From: Acidobacteria bacterium OLB17
Lineage (GTDB): Bacteria > Acidobacteriota > Blastocatellia > Pyrinomonadales > Pyrinomonadaceae
Assembly: GCA_001567505.1 (NCBI GenBank)
Contig: LLEU01000048.1
Span: 1-58,895 of the forward strand
Length of the DNA stretch: 58,895 bases
Direction: 5' to 3'
The number at the start of each line of letters is the position of its first letter. Position 1 is the stretch's first letter. Made by a program: the position numbers and the translations under genes. Shown here in pieces: positions 40,911-49,615 of this stretch. The notes under the pieces are model-generated. The model did no database searches. It was not told the DNA's origin and saw nothing but the letters and a program-made list of their open reading frames with translations.

Positions 40911-41792
40911 ATGAGTTTCTCGCTGCCATCGTTCGCAAAGGTCAATTGGATGCTTCGCGTTCTAGGCAAACGCACGGACGGCTATCACGAGCTTTTCACC
41001 GTCTTTCAGACCGTCTCGCTCAGCGACCGCATCACTTTCGAGGCCGCCGACTCGATCTCGCTTACGTGCTCGGACCCGAATATCGCAACAACACACGAGA
41101 ACACGATCGTAAAGGCCGCTGAACTGCTTCGGGCCGCGGCGGGAGCACGGGCCGGGGCGAGAATGCACCTTGAAAAGTCCATCCCATCGCCCGGCGGACT
41201 CGGCGGCGGTTCGTCGAACGCCGCAACGGCCCTTTTCGGCCTTTCACGACTATGGAATGTCGATCCGGCGGTCGATCTTGTGCGGATCGCTTCGAAGGTC
41301 GGTGCCGATGTGCCGTTCTTTCTTTGCGGAGGTTCTGCGAACGGCATCGGACGCGGAGATGTGATCGAGCCGATCGACGACATTCCGGCGTATCCGATGC
41401 TGATCGTAACGCCTGATGCTGCCGTCTCGACCGCTGATGTTTTTGGGCGATTTCGGGCTGAGACCTTGACAGATGCTGCCCGAGAGCATAATCTTTCTGT
41501 TTGCCGAAAAGAAGCCGAATGGCTCGATCCGGCAGCGTCCGTACTTGTAAATGACCTCGAAGGCGTGGTTTTTGAAGCCTTCCCTGAGGTCGCCCGCGTC
41601 AAAAAAGCTCTTATCGAGCTTGGAGCGGTAAATGCCGTCCTTTGCGGCAGCGGAGCAAGCGTTTTGGGCGTTTTTGACAAACAAGAGACACGGCAAACTG
41701 CTGAAGAGGCCCTCGAAATTGAATCGACGTGGCGAAAGTTTGCCGTATCAGCCGTTTCGCGGTCGAAGTATCGCGAGGAGCTTGGCCTTTGA
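40911..41792 (+). CDS. ispE: 4-diphosphocytidyl-2-C-methyl-D-erythritol kinase
   Basis: IspE is the GHMP kinase that phosphorylates CDP-methylerythritol in the MEP isoprenoid pathway. The 293-residue protein shows the start SFAKVNWMLRVLGKRTDGYH, the ATP loop PSPGGLGGGSSNAATALFGL near residue 90, GADVPFFLCGGSANGIGRGD, and the C-terminal LCGSGASVLGVF. It opens the conserved order ispE, tRNA-Gln, prs, rplY, pth seen in many bacteria. Confidence 0.96.
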   Translation: MSFSLPSFAKVNWMLRVLGKRTDGYHELFTVFQTVSLSDRITFEAADSISLTCSDPNIATTHENTIVKAAELLRAAAGARAGARMHLEKSIPSPGGLGGGSSNAATALFGLSRLWNVDPAVDLVRIASKVGADVPFFLCGGSANGIGRGDVIEPIDDIPAYPMLIVTPDAAVSTADVFGRFRAETLTDAAREHNLSVCRKEAEWLDPAASVLVNDLEGVVFEAFPEVARVKKALIELGAVNAVLCGSGASVLGVFDKQETRQTAEEALEIESTWRKFAVSAVSRSKYREELGL

Positions 41793-41835
41793 GGCAAGGG
41801 CGGCTGTTTCCGTTAGTTTCTTCACTTTTTTGAAT

Positions 41836-41910
41836 TGGGGCGTAGCCAAGTGGTAAGGCACCGGTCTTTGGATCCGGCATTCGTAGGTTCGAATCCTCCC
41901 GCCCCAGCCA
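41836..41910 (+). tRNA. tRNA-Gln (anticodon TTG)
   Basis: The acceptor stem TGGGGCG (41836-41842) pairs perfectly with CGCCCCA (41900-41906), followed by G and an encoded CCA. The D arm GCC/GGC, the anticodon loop CTTTGGA with TTG at 41868-41870, and the T loop TTCGAAT are present. The anticodon stem has a T-T pair at its loop end (31-39), and the T stem GTAGG/CCTCC has one T-C mismatch. These are either natural or sequence errors. Its place between ispE and prs is conserved in many genomes. Confidence 0.95.
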
Positions 41911-41927
41911 GATGTGAATATTAGGAG

Positions 41928-41972
41928 CGGACAGTCTCTCGTCGATAAAGAGTGGTTGTCCGTTTTTATTTT
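41928..41972 (+). terminator. Terminator after tRNA-Gln
   Basis: CGGACA (41928-41933) pairs with TGTCCG (41957-41962) around an inner CTCT/AGAG helix, followed by TTTTTATTTT. prs therefore probably has its own promoter. Confidence 0.8.
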
Positions 41973-42005
41973 GGGCATTTTCGAGCCATCGAGCTCGGAT
42001 GAACT

Positions 42006-42962
42006 ATGAGCGTAACCGGAAGGATAAAGATTTTCGCGGGCAATGCGCATCCTGCGCTTGCCGAAGAGATCTGTGGCTATCTTGGCCTCGATCTCGGCAA
42101 GGCAGTAACCGCGACCTTCTCGGATGGCGAGTTCAATTTCCAGATCGAGGAGAACGTCCGCGGGCACGATGTGTTCATCGTCCAGCCGACCTGTCCGCCG
42201 AGCGACAAGCATCTGATGGAGCTGCTTGTGATGATGGACGCGTTCGTCCGGGCCTCGGCGGAGCGTGTTACGGCCGTGATCCCGTATTTCGGATACGCTC
42301 GCTCGGATAAGAAAGATCGTCCGCGTGTTCCGATCGCGGCAAAATTGGTCGCGAACCTGATCACGAAGGCAGGCGCAGAGAGGGTTTTGACGATCGACCT
42401 GCACGCTTCGCAGATACAAGGTTTCTTTGACATTCCGGTCGATCACCTTTACGCGGCGCCCGTCGTGGTCGAATATTTTCGCGAGAATCCGATCGAGAAT
42501 CTGATCGTTGTCGCGCCGGACACGGGCGGAGCCGAACGAGCCCGTGCGTACGCGAAAAGGCTTGATGCGGGCCTTGCTCTTTGCGATAAACGACGCGAAC
42601 GGGCCAACGAGGCCGACGTGATGAACATCGTCGGTGACGTGGACGGCAAGAACTGCCTGATCATTGACGATATGTGCGACACGGGCGGAACCATCTGCAA
42701 GGTCGCCGAGGCGCTTCATAATGCGGGTGCCAATGAGATCTCTGCGTGTTTTACACACGGAGTTTTCTCGGGGAATGCGGTCGCAAATATTCGCGCGTCG
42801 CACTTAAAGAAGGTCATTGTGACGAATACGATACCCGCAAGTGCGAATGCGGCTCCTTTGATCGACGAGGGAAGGATCGAGGTTTTGAGTATCGGCAAAC
42901 TGCTCGCATCGGCGATCAGGTCGATACACGACGAGACGAGCGTTTCGTCATTGTTCATTTAG
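42006..42962 (+). CDS. prs: Ribose-phosphate pyrophosphokinase (PRPP synthetase)
   Basis: Prs makes PRPP from ribose 5-phosphate and ATP, the precursor of nucleotides, histidine and tryptophan. The 318-residue protein shows IKIFAGNAHPALAEEI, FSDGEFNFQIEENVRGHDVF, the ATP loop region YFGYARSDKKDRPRVPI, the metal site TIDLHASQIQGFFDIPVDHL, and the PRPP-binding loop CLIIDDMCDTGGTI. It is followed after ten bases by rplY. Confidence 0.97.
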   Translation: MSVTGRIKIFAGNAHPALAEEICGYLGLDLGKAVTATFSDGEFNFQIEENVRGHDVFIVQPTCPPSDKHLMELLVMMDAFVRASAERVTAVIPYFGYARSDKKDRPRVPIAAKLVANLITKAGAERVLTIDLHASQIQGFFDIPVDHLYAAPVVVEYFRENPIENLIVVAPDTGGAERARAYAKRLDAGLALCDKRRERANEADVMNIVGDVDGKNCLIIDDMCDTGGTICKVAEALHNAGANEISACFTHGVFSGNAVANIRASHLKKVIVTNTIPASANAAPLIDEGRIEVLSIGKLLASAIRSIHDETSVSSLFI

Positions 42963-42972
42963 AGAGAGTGTT

Positions 42973-43620
42973 ATGGCTGAAAAAATTACTGTAAAAGCTG
43001 AGAAAAGAGATACCCGCGGCAAGAACGAGGCTCGCAGGCTTCGTGCTAGCGGCAGCGTGCCGCTTGTTGTCTATGGCGGCGGCGGTGAGAGCGTGGCCGC
43101 GTCCGCGGCGATCGGCGACCTCGCGGCTATCTTGAGGCTTGAGAGCGGTGCGAATACCGTATTCTCGCTTGATATCGCCGGTGTTGGTGCATCGGACGTG
43201 ATCTTTCAGGATCGTCAGATCGATCCGATCATGGGCCGTTTGCTCCATGCCGATCTTCGCCGCCTCGTTAAGGGCGAGAAGATCGAGTTGACGGTTCCTG
43301 TGCATCTTGAAGGCGACCCGGTCGGCGTCAAAGAGGAAGGCGGCATTCTCGATCAGATCCTTCGCGAGGTAAAGATACTTTGCGAACCTGCAAGTGCTCC
43401 GGATGCGATCGTTGCCGATGTCTCGGCGCTTAAGCTTGGCGAGGCCATCCACGTTTCGGACCTGAAAGTCGCGAAGGGCATCGAACTGCATGGTGATGCT
43501 GATGCGGTCGTTGCGCACGTTGTGATGGCCAAGGAGCCTGAGCTTGAGTCGCAGGTCGAGGCCGGCGCCGAGCCTGCAGTTGAGGGTGAAGCAAAGCCTG
43601 AAGGCGGCGAGGGTGCCTAA
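42973..43620 (+). CDS. rplY: 50S ribosomal protein L25/Ctc family
   Basis: This 215-residue protein is the long (CTC) form of L25, which binds 5S rRNA. It has the N-terminal 5S-binding domain (AEKRDTRGKNEARRLRASGS, VPLVVYGG) and the C-terminal TL5-like domain (VPVHLEGDPVGVKEEGGILD, IVADVSALKLGEAIHVSDLK). A ~25-residue Ala/Glu/Gly-rich tail follows, probably disordered. GAGAG precedes the ATG. It is located between prs and pth as in many bacteria. Confidence 0.95.
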   Translation: MAEKITVKAEKRDTRGKNEARRLRASGSVPLVVYGGGGESVAASAAIGDLAAILRLESGANTVFSLDIAGVGASDVIFQDRQIDPIMGRLLHADLRRLVKGEKIELTVPVHLEGDPVGVKEEGGILDQILREVKILCEPASAPDAIVADVSALKLGEAIHVSDLKVAKGIELHGDADAVVAHVVMAKEPELESQVEAGAEPAVEGEAKPEGGEGA

Positions 43621-43647
43621 GGAAGGCGTCGCGGGCGACTGTGCTTG

Positions 43648-44229
43648 ATGTTGAACGAGGCCGACAAATGGCATTGGCTCGTTGTCGGGCTCGGGAATCC
43701 TGGAGCTCAGTACGAGCGGACCCGGCACAATATCGGGTTCATGCTCGTTGACCTGCTGGCAAAACGGCATCAGACGCGGGTCGCACGCGAAGAATGTAAA
43801 GCCCTCGTCGGGCGTGCGGTGATCGGAGGGCAAAGCGTCGAATTGGTAAAGCCGCAGACCTTTATGAATCTCTCGGGAGATTCGGTAAAGTGCCTGCTCG
43901 GAAAGGCCGGACGCTCAATCGAAGGCCTGATCGTCATTTCGGATGATCTCGCAATTCCGTTCGGCACGATGCGGATCAGGCCGAAGGGATCGCACGGCGG
44001 CCAGAACGGCCTGCGGTCGATCATTGAAAGAACGGGAACGCAGGAGTTCAAGCGGCTGCGGGTCGGCATTATGCCGGAGCATCCGATCTCGGATGCGGCG
44101 CGTTTCGTGCTGGAGAATGTCTCCCGCGGGGAAGCTAGCGAACTGCCGGAGATACTTGAGCGAGCAGCGGATGCCGTCGAGGCCATAATTCAAGACGGCG
44201 TCGATGAGGCAATGCAGAAGTTCAATTGA
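43648..44229 (+). CDS. pth: Peptidyl-tRNA hydrolase
   Basis: Pth releases peptides from tRNAs that drop off the ribosome. The 193-residue protein shows WLVVGLGNPGAQYERTRHNI with the catalytic His, VELVKPQTFMNLSG, ISDDLAIPFGTMRIRPKGSH with the catalytic Asp, and GGQNGLRSIIERTGTQEFKR. A TTG at 43645 directly precedes the ATG at 43648, which is the preferred start. Confidence 0.96.
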   Translation: MLNEADKWHWLVVGLGNPGAQYERTRHNIGFMLVDLLAKRHQTRVAREECKALVGRAVIGGQSVELVKPQTFMNLSGDSVKCLLGKAGRSIEGLIVISDDLAIPFGTMRIRPKGSHGGQNGLRSIIERTGTQEFKRLRVGIMPEHPISDAARFVLENVSRGEASELPEILERAADAVEAIIQDGVDEAMQKFN

Positions 44230-44303
44230 TAAACAAGATTTCCTTACTTCGGCCCTGGATGGATCGAGGTTTGTAAGCCAAAAGGAGAATTAGAAAAAGA
44301 AAC

Positions 44304-44705
44304 ATGGCAAACAGAACGTACGAAGTTATGTATATCGTCAACCCTGAGACGGCCAGTGACCGCATTGAGAAGCTCAATGCGGCCGTCGGGAAGTTGATCG
44401 AGAAAGAAGGTGGCAGCGTCGTTAAGGTGGATGATATCGGCCTTCGCGACCTCGCATATCCGATCGAGAAGAAGAATCAAGGACACTATGTCCTGTTCGA
44501 GATCGAAGGAACCGGCCAGGAGATCGCTGAACTCGAACGCCGTATGCGCGTCAACGATATGATAATGCGGTACATTACCGTCCGCGTTGACGAAGATCGC
44601 AAGAAAGCAGACGCGATCAAGGCAAAGAAAGAAGCAAAGGCCGCAAAACGTGCGGCATTCAAGCCCGCACCGAGCGAAGCAGCGGAGGCACCGGCGGAAG
44701 CCTAG
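44304..44705 (+). CDS. rpsF: 30S ribosomal protein S6
   Basis: This 133-residue protein begins RTYEVMYIVNPETASDRIEK and contains DLAYPIEKKNQGHYVLFEI and MRVNDMIMRYITVRVDED, the S6 core. A Lys/Ala/Pro/Glu-rich tail of about 35 residues follows. GGAG lies upstream of the ATG. A small inverted repeat CTTAC/GTAAG (44243-44277) in its leader could belong to the S6:S18 autoregulatory type, but this is not established. Confidence 0.96.
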   Translation: MANRTYEVMYIVNPETASDRIEKLNAAVGKLIEKEGGSVVKVDDIGLRDLAYPIEKKNQGHYVLFEIEGTGQEIAELERRMRVNDMIMRYITVRVDEDRKKADAIKAKKEAKAAKRAAFKPAPSEAAEAPAEA

Positions 44706-44720
44706 TATCAGGAGAGTTTT

Positions 44721-45002
44721 ATGGCAGAGAATGAGATGGAAATGGTTGATGACCGCGACCTTGGGGTCGGCGAAGATGTCATCGGTGATCGTCCGCGTAG
44801 ATACCAACGCCGCCGTCCGCGTCAGGTCGTCCCGGAATATGTCGATTGGAAAGATGTAGATTTCCTGCGGCAGTTCATTCCCGAACGCGGCAAGATAATG
44901 CCGCGGCGTATCTCGGGCATCACGGCAAAGGATCAACGCCGTGTGGCAAAGGCGATCAAGCGAGCTCGCTCGATGGCCCTGCTTCCGTTCGTTGGTGACT
45001 AA
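44721..45002 (+). CDS. rpsR: 30S ribosomal protein S18
   Basis: This 93-residue protein has the S18 core [40 protein letters not shown] and [12 protein letters not shown]18 partners with S6 in the 30S platform. An acidic N-terminal extension of about 25 residues precedes the core. No CXXC zinc pair is present, so it is the zinc-independent form. It lies 15 bases after rpsF, with AGGAGAG ahead of the ATG. Confidence 0.96.
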   Translation: MAENEMEMVDDRDLGVGEDVIGDRPRRYQRRRPRQVVPEYVDWKDVDFLRQFIPERGKIMPRRISGITAKDQRRVAKAIKRARSMALLPFVGD

Positions 45003-45091
45003 GTAAGTTTTTATTCGTACTGAAGATGGGCCCGGGCCGTTCCGGATCGCGAACGCAGGCGGGCTCCTCGGGCGAAAGGTGAGATTCAATA

Positions 45092-45655
45092 ATGGCAAAT
45101 ACAACCGTACTTTTACGCGAGGATATCGATAACCTCGGCGGACGCGGCGAGATCGTTAAGGTCAAGGCCGGTTACGCACGCAATTTCCTTCTGCCGCAGG
45201 GCGTGGCAACGCTTGCGACCAAAGGGAATATCAAACAGATCGAACAGGAACGTGAGGCGCTGTTGAAGAAGGCCGCTGTCGAAATGGCCACCGCAGAAGC
45301 GCAACGCGAGCAAATGGCATCTATCTCGCTCACATTCGAGCGAAAGGCCGGCGAGCACGGCACGCTTTTCGGCTCCGTAACCTCGATGGACATTGCAGAT
45401 GCCCTCAAGGCAAAGGGCTACGAGATCGACCGCAAGCGCGTCGTCCTCCGCGACCCGATCAAAGAGACCGGTGAATACACGGTCAACGTGAAACTGCATC
45501 GCATGGTAACGCTTGCCGTTCCCGTCAAAGTGACTACTGAGGACGGCGAGATCATCGCAAAACCGGCCGAAGAAAAGCCTGCGAAGGCTGCGAAAGCAGA
45601 AGCCGATACCGTTCCTGCAGCAGAAGAAGCTTCGGCTGAAACAGCAGAGGCCTAA
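45092..45655 (+). CDS. rplI: 50S ribosomal protein L9
   Basis: This 187-residue protein has the L9 signature VLLREDIDNLGGRGEIVKVK and AGYARNFLLPQGVATLATKG, the long central helix and the C-terminal domain (GTLFGSVTSMDIADALKAKG, IDRKRVVLRDPIKETGEYTV). The extra ~35 residues at the end are Ala/Glu/Lys-rich, again probably disordered. GCGAAAGGTGAG precedes the ATG. It is the last gene of the rpsF-rpsR-rplI operon. Confidence 0.97.
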   Translation: MANTTVLLREDIDNLGGRGEIVKVKAGYARNFLLPQGVATLATKGNIKQIEQEREALLKKAAVEMATAEAQREQMASISLTFERKAGEHGTLFGSVTSMDIADALKAKGYEIDRKRVVLRDPIKETGEYTVNVKLHRMVTLAVPVKVTTEDGEIIAKPAEEKPAKAAKAEADTVPAAEEASAETAEA

Positions 45656-45698
45656 GTCCGTTTTTCTGCATTTTTGAGGTGTGCCCGTACACAATGAC

Positions 45699-45791
45699 CG
45701 GGCCGCCGTCTGTTAGTCTTTTAGCCCTCGGGTCGTTCGTTTCGAGCCGAGGGCTTGACGCATTCCGCCGTCCGGGGAACGACGGCGGGCC
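45699..45791 (+). other. Pair of hairpins with alternative long-range pairing between rplI and dnaB
   Basis: AGCCCTCGG (45723-45731) pairs perfectly with CCGAGGGCT (45747-45755). CCGCCGT (45765-45771) can pair with ACGGCGG (45782-45788). Alternatively GGCCGCCGTC (45701-45710) can pair with GACGGCGGGCC (45781-45791), enclosing the first hairpin and displacing the second. No T run follows. It may end the ribosomal operon or act as a switch. Confidence 0.4.
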
Positions 45792-45852
45792 GCAAAATGT
45801 GACGTTCTGCACTAGATCGCTCCCACGCTTCGACTTCGTGAAGCTTTCGTTC

Positions 45853-45858
45853 TAGAAT
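45853..45858 (+). promoter_or_regulatory. -10 box TAGAAT of dnaB
   Basis: TAGAAT lies 14 bases before the dnaB ATG. A TTCGAC 18 bases upstream (45829-45834) is a weak -35. No ribosome site is visible. Confidence 0.5.
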
Positions 45859-45872
45859 ACATACTCCGACCA

Positions 45873-47240
45873 ATGGAAGGCACCACTACTGACAACCGAC
45901 GCGAGCAGTACCTCGAGAAACCTCTGCCGTCGAGCGAGGCCAGCGAGCGCGTGATCCTTGGTGCGATCCTTTTGGATTCTTCCTTGCTTTCACACGCGAT
46001 CGAGCACCTGAAACCTGAGGATTTTTACTCGCGGTTCAACCGTTCGGTCTTCGTTGCGATGCTCTCCCTTTTTGAGCATCAAAAGCCGATCGAAGCGGTG
46101 CTGATCGGCGAAGAGCTGAGGAAGGAAGGCACGTTGGAAGCGGTCGGCGGGACGAACGCGATCGCGAATCTCGCCTACGGACTGCCGCATTTGTCGAACA
46201 TCGACGAATACATTAAGGTCGTGCACGACCGATCCGTGCTCCGCCAGTTGATCCGCACGTGCAATGCGATCACGAGCGAGGCCCTCGAAGCAGGGCAGGA
46301 GACCGCGGATATTCTCGATCATGCCGAGCAGCAGATCTTTGCGTTGGCGGAGGCAAGGACCCGTGAGAGTTTTGCCCGAATTGCCCCGGTGGCCGAACGG
46401 ATCCTTGCCCGCGTAAAAGAGCATATGCAGGGCGGCTCGGCGGGGATCACCGGCCTTACGACCGGGTTTACCGAGCTTGACAACCTGACCTCGGGCTTTC
46501 AGCGGACCGACCTGATCATCATCGCCGGCCGCCCGTCGATGGGCAAGACGGCGCTTTGCCTTACGCTCGCACAGAACGCGGCCCTTAAGGCGAATGCGGT
46601 CGTCGCTGTTTTTTCGCTTGAAATGTCCAAGGAGCAGCTTGTCACCCGCATGCTTGCTTCCGAAGGCCGCATCAATGCACATCGCTTCCGCAGCGGGCAT
46701 CTCGTCCAGAGCGAATGGGAACGCCTTGCGTCGGCGATCTCGGTGCTAAGTTCTGCGAAGATCTTTATTGACGATACGCCCGGCATATCCGTGATGGAAA
46801 TGCGTGCGAAATGTCGGCGGCTTATTGCCGAACAAAAGGCCCTCGACCTGATCGTCGTCGATTATCTTCAGTTGATGGGCGGCTCCAAGCGCACAGAGTC
46901 CCGACAGCAGGAAGTCTCGCAGATCTCCCGCGAGCTGAAGGCGCTTGCAAAGGAACTTGATGTCCCGGTCGTTGCCCTTTCGCAGCTGTCCCGAGCTTCG
47001 GAATCACGCAATCCGCCGACGCCCGTGCTGAGCGACCTTCGCGAATCGGGCTCGATCGAGCAGGATGCGGACGTGGTCGGCTTCATCTACCGGCCGGAAT
47101 ACTACGACCGTAATAACGAATCACTTGCCGGACTTGCCGAACTTATCATTGCAAAACAGCGCAACGGCCCGACCGGCACGGTCAATCTTGCATTCATTAA
47201 AGAACATACGCGGTTCGAGAATCTCGCCCGGCCTTTGTGA
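45873..47240 (+). CDS. dnaB: Replicative DNA helicase
   Basis: DnaB is the hexameric helicase that opens the replication fork. The 455-residue protein has the N-terminal domain (LPSSEASERVILGAILLDSS), the linker and the RecA-like core. Walker A is GRPSMGKTALCL near residue 218, with SLEMSKEQLVTRML, Walker B region LDLIVVDYLQLMGG, and the DnaB signature LSQLSRASESRNPPTPVLSD followed by SDLRESGSIEQDADVV. There is no intein. Its stop overlaps the next start (TGATG). Confidence 0.97.
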   Translation: MEGTTTDNRREQYLEKPLPSSEASERVILGAILLDSSLLSHAIEHLKPEDFYSRFNRSVFVAMLSLFEHQKPIEAVLIGEELRKEGTLEAVGGTNAIANLAYGLPHLSNIDEYIKVVHDRSVLRQLIRTCNAITSEALEAGQETADILDHAEQQIFALAEARTRESFARIAPVAERILARVKEHMQGGSAGITGLTTGFTELDNLTSGFQRTDLIIIAGRPSMGKTALCLTLAQNAALKANAVVAVFSLEMSKEQLVTRMLASEGRINAHRFRSGHLVQSEWERLASAISVLSSAKIFIDDTPGISVMEMRAKCRRLIAEQKALDLIVVDYLQLMGGSKRTESRQQEVSQISRELKALAKELDVPVVALSQLSRASESRNPPTPVLSDLRESGSIEQDADVVGFIYRPEYYDRNNESLAGLAELIIAKQRNGPTGTVNLAFIKEHTRFENLARPL

Positions 47241-47776
47241 TGGACAATTTGCTCGACGATCTTCGCTATCCCATTGGTGAGTTCGATGCGAATATCGAAC
47301 TCTCGCCGGCCGCGAGGGCAGAGCGGATCGAGGTCCTGCGGCGATTGCCCGAAAGGGTCGCCGAGGCCGTCGAAGGCCTGAGCGACGAGCAGTTATCGAC
47401 CCGATATCGGCCGGAAGGCTGGACGCTGCGGCAGACCGTCCACCACCTTGCGGACAGCCACGCGAATTCGTACACGCGTTTCAAACTTGCGTTGACCGAG
47501 GACGAGCCGCCGACGATACGGCCGTATTTCGAGGACCGCTGGGCGGAGCTTGCCGATTCGCGTATGCCCGTCGCGGTTTCGCTCACGATGCTGTCCGGCA
47601 TCCACGCGCGCTGGGTCGCTCTTCTCGTATCGCTCTCCGAGGCCGACCTTCAAAGGGCTTATATTCATCCCGAAACCGGCGTTTGGTCGATCGAGAAGGC
47701 TCTTGCGCTTTACGCTTGGCATTCGCTTCATCACACTGCACACATCACCCGTACGCGGGAACGCAACGGCTGGTAG
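47240..47776 (+). CDS. DinB/YfiT-family putative metal-dependent hydrolase or thiol transferase
   Basis: This 178-residue protein opens with LRYPIGEFDANIELSPAARA, as in Bacillus YfiT. It shows the three DinB-type metal ligands: His in QTVHHLADSHANSYTRFKLA and the pair in YAWHSLHHTAHITRTRERNG. Family members transfer bacillithiol or other thiols, or are of unknown activity. The ATG at 47240 overlaps the dnaB stop and is preferred over a GTG three bases earlier. This coupling to dnaB looks positional rather than functional. Confidence 0.88.
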   Translation: MDNLLDDLRYPIGEFDANIELSPAARAERIEVLRRLPERVAEAVEGLSDEQLSTRYRPEGWTLRQTVHHLADSHANSYTRFKLALTEDEPPTIRPYFEDRWAELADSRMPVAVSLTMLSGIHARWVALLVSLSEADLQRAYIHPETGVWSIEKALALYAWHSLHHTAHITRTRERNGW

Positions 47777-47792
47777 CGGCCTTCACTTGAAA

Positions 47793-49094
47793 ATGGCAGA
47801 CGACAGGCCGCAGAGACTAGTATCGCTTGACGTGTTCCGCGGGATCACGATCGCGGGAATGGTGCTTGTCAACAATCCGGGCACTTCGCCGGTTTACTGG
47901 CCGCTCGAACATGCAGAATGGCACGGACTGACGCCGACCGACTGGATCTTCCCTTTCTTTCTTTTCATCGTCGGCGTCTCGATCTCGATCTCGCTCGGCA
48001 GGGTCGAAAGGACATCGCCAAAACCTTACGGCCGGATATTTCGGAGGTCGGCGGTGATCTATCTGCTCGGAGCTTCGGTGTCGATCCTGCCGTTCTTTCA
48101 GTTTCGGGCGACGGATGCGCCGGATATTCTAAAGCTTGCGATCTGGCTCGTTTTTTGTGCATCGCTGCTGCTCTTGCTTCTGCGGAAGTTCCTGTGGGCG
48201 GCGATCCTTTGCGGTGTTGGCATCATCGGGATCGCGGCGATGTATCTTGCGGGGTTCACTGTCGTCGGGTACGACTACGGAACACTCAGGATCGCGGGCG
48301 TCCTGCAGCGTATCGCGGCCTGCTATCTCGTGACCGCGCTCCTTTTCCTGCATACGAATCTGAGGCAGCAGATCTGGATCTGCGTCGCCATACTGCTGGC
48401 ATACTGGGCCGCAATGACGCTGATCCCGGTTCCGGGCTGCGAGGTGACAAGCCTTAGTGACAAGGCCTGCAACCTCGCGGCTTACTTAGATCGTTTGATC
48501 CTGACCGAGAACCATATTTGGCGGTACGGGAAGGTATATGACCCCGAAGGCATCTTATCCACGCTTCCCGCGATCGTAACGACCATATCGGGCGTGCTTG
48601 CCGGAAAGTGGCTGCTAGCAAAGCGCGAAGAAGGCAATGCGGACGGCTTTGAGAAAGCGGCCGGGATGTTCTTCTTCGGTTGTTTGCTTCTTGTGCTGGG
48701 TCTGATATGGAACGGTTGGTTCCCAATGAACAAGGCCTTGTGGACCAGCTCGTACGTTCTGGCAACGACCGGCCTTGCATTGCTTTTTCTTGCCTGCTGC
48801 TACTGGCTGATCGACCTGAAGGGAATTCGCCGTTGGGCCTGGCCGTTCGAGGTCTTCGGCGCAAATGCACTGGCTCTTTTCGTCTTTAGCGGTTTCTTTG
48901 CTCGGATGATGAACAGCGTCCGCGTGCCGGACGGTTCAGAGTCCGTCTCGCTTCACGGTTGGGCGATGAACCACATCTTTCTGCCGATCGCGCAACCCAT
49001 CGACGCATCTTGGATGTACGCCCTCAGCTTTATTCTATTCTGGCTCTTCCTGATGTGGCTGCTCTACCGCAAGCGCATCTACATCAAGGTCTAG
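47793..49094 (+). CDS. HGSNAT/DUF5009-like membrane acyltransferase family protein
   Basis: This 433-residue protein begins RLVSLDVFRGITIAGMVLVN and LTPTDWIFPFFLFIVGVSIS, the typical start of the COG4299 family related to human heparan-alpha-glucosaminide N-acetyltransferase. About ten to eleven membrane helices follow. Conserved blocks include RIAGVLQRIAACYLVTALLF and WTSSYVLATTGLALLFLACC. It may acetylate a sugar across the membrane, but substrate and activity are unproven in bacteria. The frame is open further upstream, but the ATG at 47793 fits the family start. It overlaps the convergent gene by four bases. Confidence 0.85.
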   Translation: MADDRPQRLVSLDVFRGITIAGMVLVNNPGTSPVYWPLEHAEWHGLTPTDWIFPFFLFIVGVSISISLGRVERTSPKPYGRIFRRSAVIYLLGASVSILPFFQFRATDAPDILKLAIWLVFCASLLLLLLRKFLWAAILCGVGIIGIAAMYLAGFTVVGYDYGTLRIAGVLQRIAACYLVTALLFLHTNLRQQIWICVAILLAYWAAMTLIPVPGCEVTSLSDKACNLAAYLDRLILTENHIWRYGKVYDPEGILSTLPAIVTTISGVLAGKWLLAKREEGNADGFEKAAGMFFFGCLLLVLGLIWNGWFPMNKALWTSSYVLATTGLALLFLACCYWLIDLKGIRRWAWPFEVFGANALALFVFSGFFARMMNSVRVPDGSESVSLHGWAMNHIFLPIAQPIDASWMYALSFILFWLFLMWLLYRKRIYIKV

Positions 49095-49615
49095 TTCGGC
49101 GCGACGTCGATCTTCTGGATCATAATGGTAACTCTCGGTGAATCGCCTCCCGAGCGGTTGTACGAGATCCAGTATCCGGCTTCCGGATAGCGAACCATCT
49201 CGTAAACCTGGCCGTCCGCAGCCGGTTTTGCCGACGCATCCTTTCCAAATACATCAGTTAGTTTCGGGGTTGAAGCATCAACTGCCGAATACATCACCGC
49301 GATCGCACGAACTTTCTTGTCCGCATCCAGGCTTATCTGCGCGCTCTCCGTATCCGAAAACTCATAATAAAAGCCGCTATCATCACCGACCACCGGATCT
49401 TTGTCGATCGCCTTCCTTACGTCATCCTTCGCCATTCCGATCTTGATGCCGCGAAACTCCGACATCGCTGCCGCATTTACCGGCGGTGTAGGCGCAGGCT
49501 TTGCCATTGTGTCGGTCCCGCTCGCACGTGCGCTTTGCATTGCGACAGCTGAGATCGCCGCAAAAAACACGAACGTGCCCAAGAACCCGCATAATGAACG
49601 CGAAAACTTCGTCAT
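49091..49615 (-). CDS. Exported protein with SmpA/BamE-like fold pattern
   Basis: This 174-residue protein has a signal peptide (GFLGTFVFFAAISAVAMQSA). Residues ~50-75 (EFRGIKIGMAKDDVRKAIDK) carry the pattern 'G(I/M)K(I/L)GM..D.V' seen in SmpA/BamE-like domains. The rest (SGFYYEFSDTESAQISLDAD, YPEAGYWISYNRSGGDSPRV) is beta-rich. No lipobox Cys is present. Function is unknown. The ATG is preceded by GAGGAGGT, one of the best ribosome sites in the window. Confidence 0.7.
   Translation of the reverse strand: MTKFSRSLCGFLGTFVFFAAISAVAMQSARASGTDTMAKPAPTPPVNAAAMSEFRGIKIGMAKDDVRKAIDKDPVVGDDSGFYYEFSDTESAQISLDADKKVRAIAVMYSAVDASTPKLTDVFGKDASAKPAADGQVYEMVRYPEAGYWISYNRSGGDSPRVTIMIQKIDVAPN

Noticed and set aside
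44243..44277. S6:S18 autoregulatory leader ahead of rpsF
   Set aside because: Only a five-pair CTTAC/GTAAG stem is visible; the conserved CCG bulge could not be confirmed.
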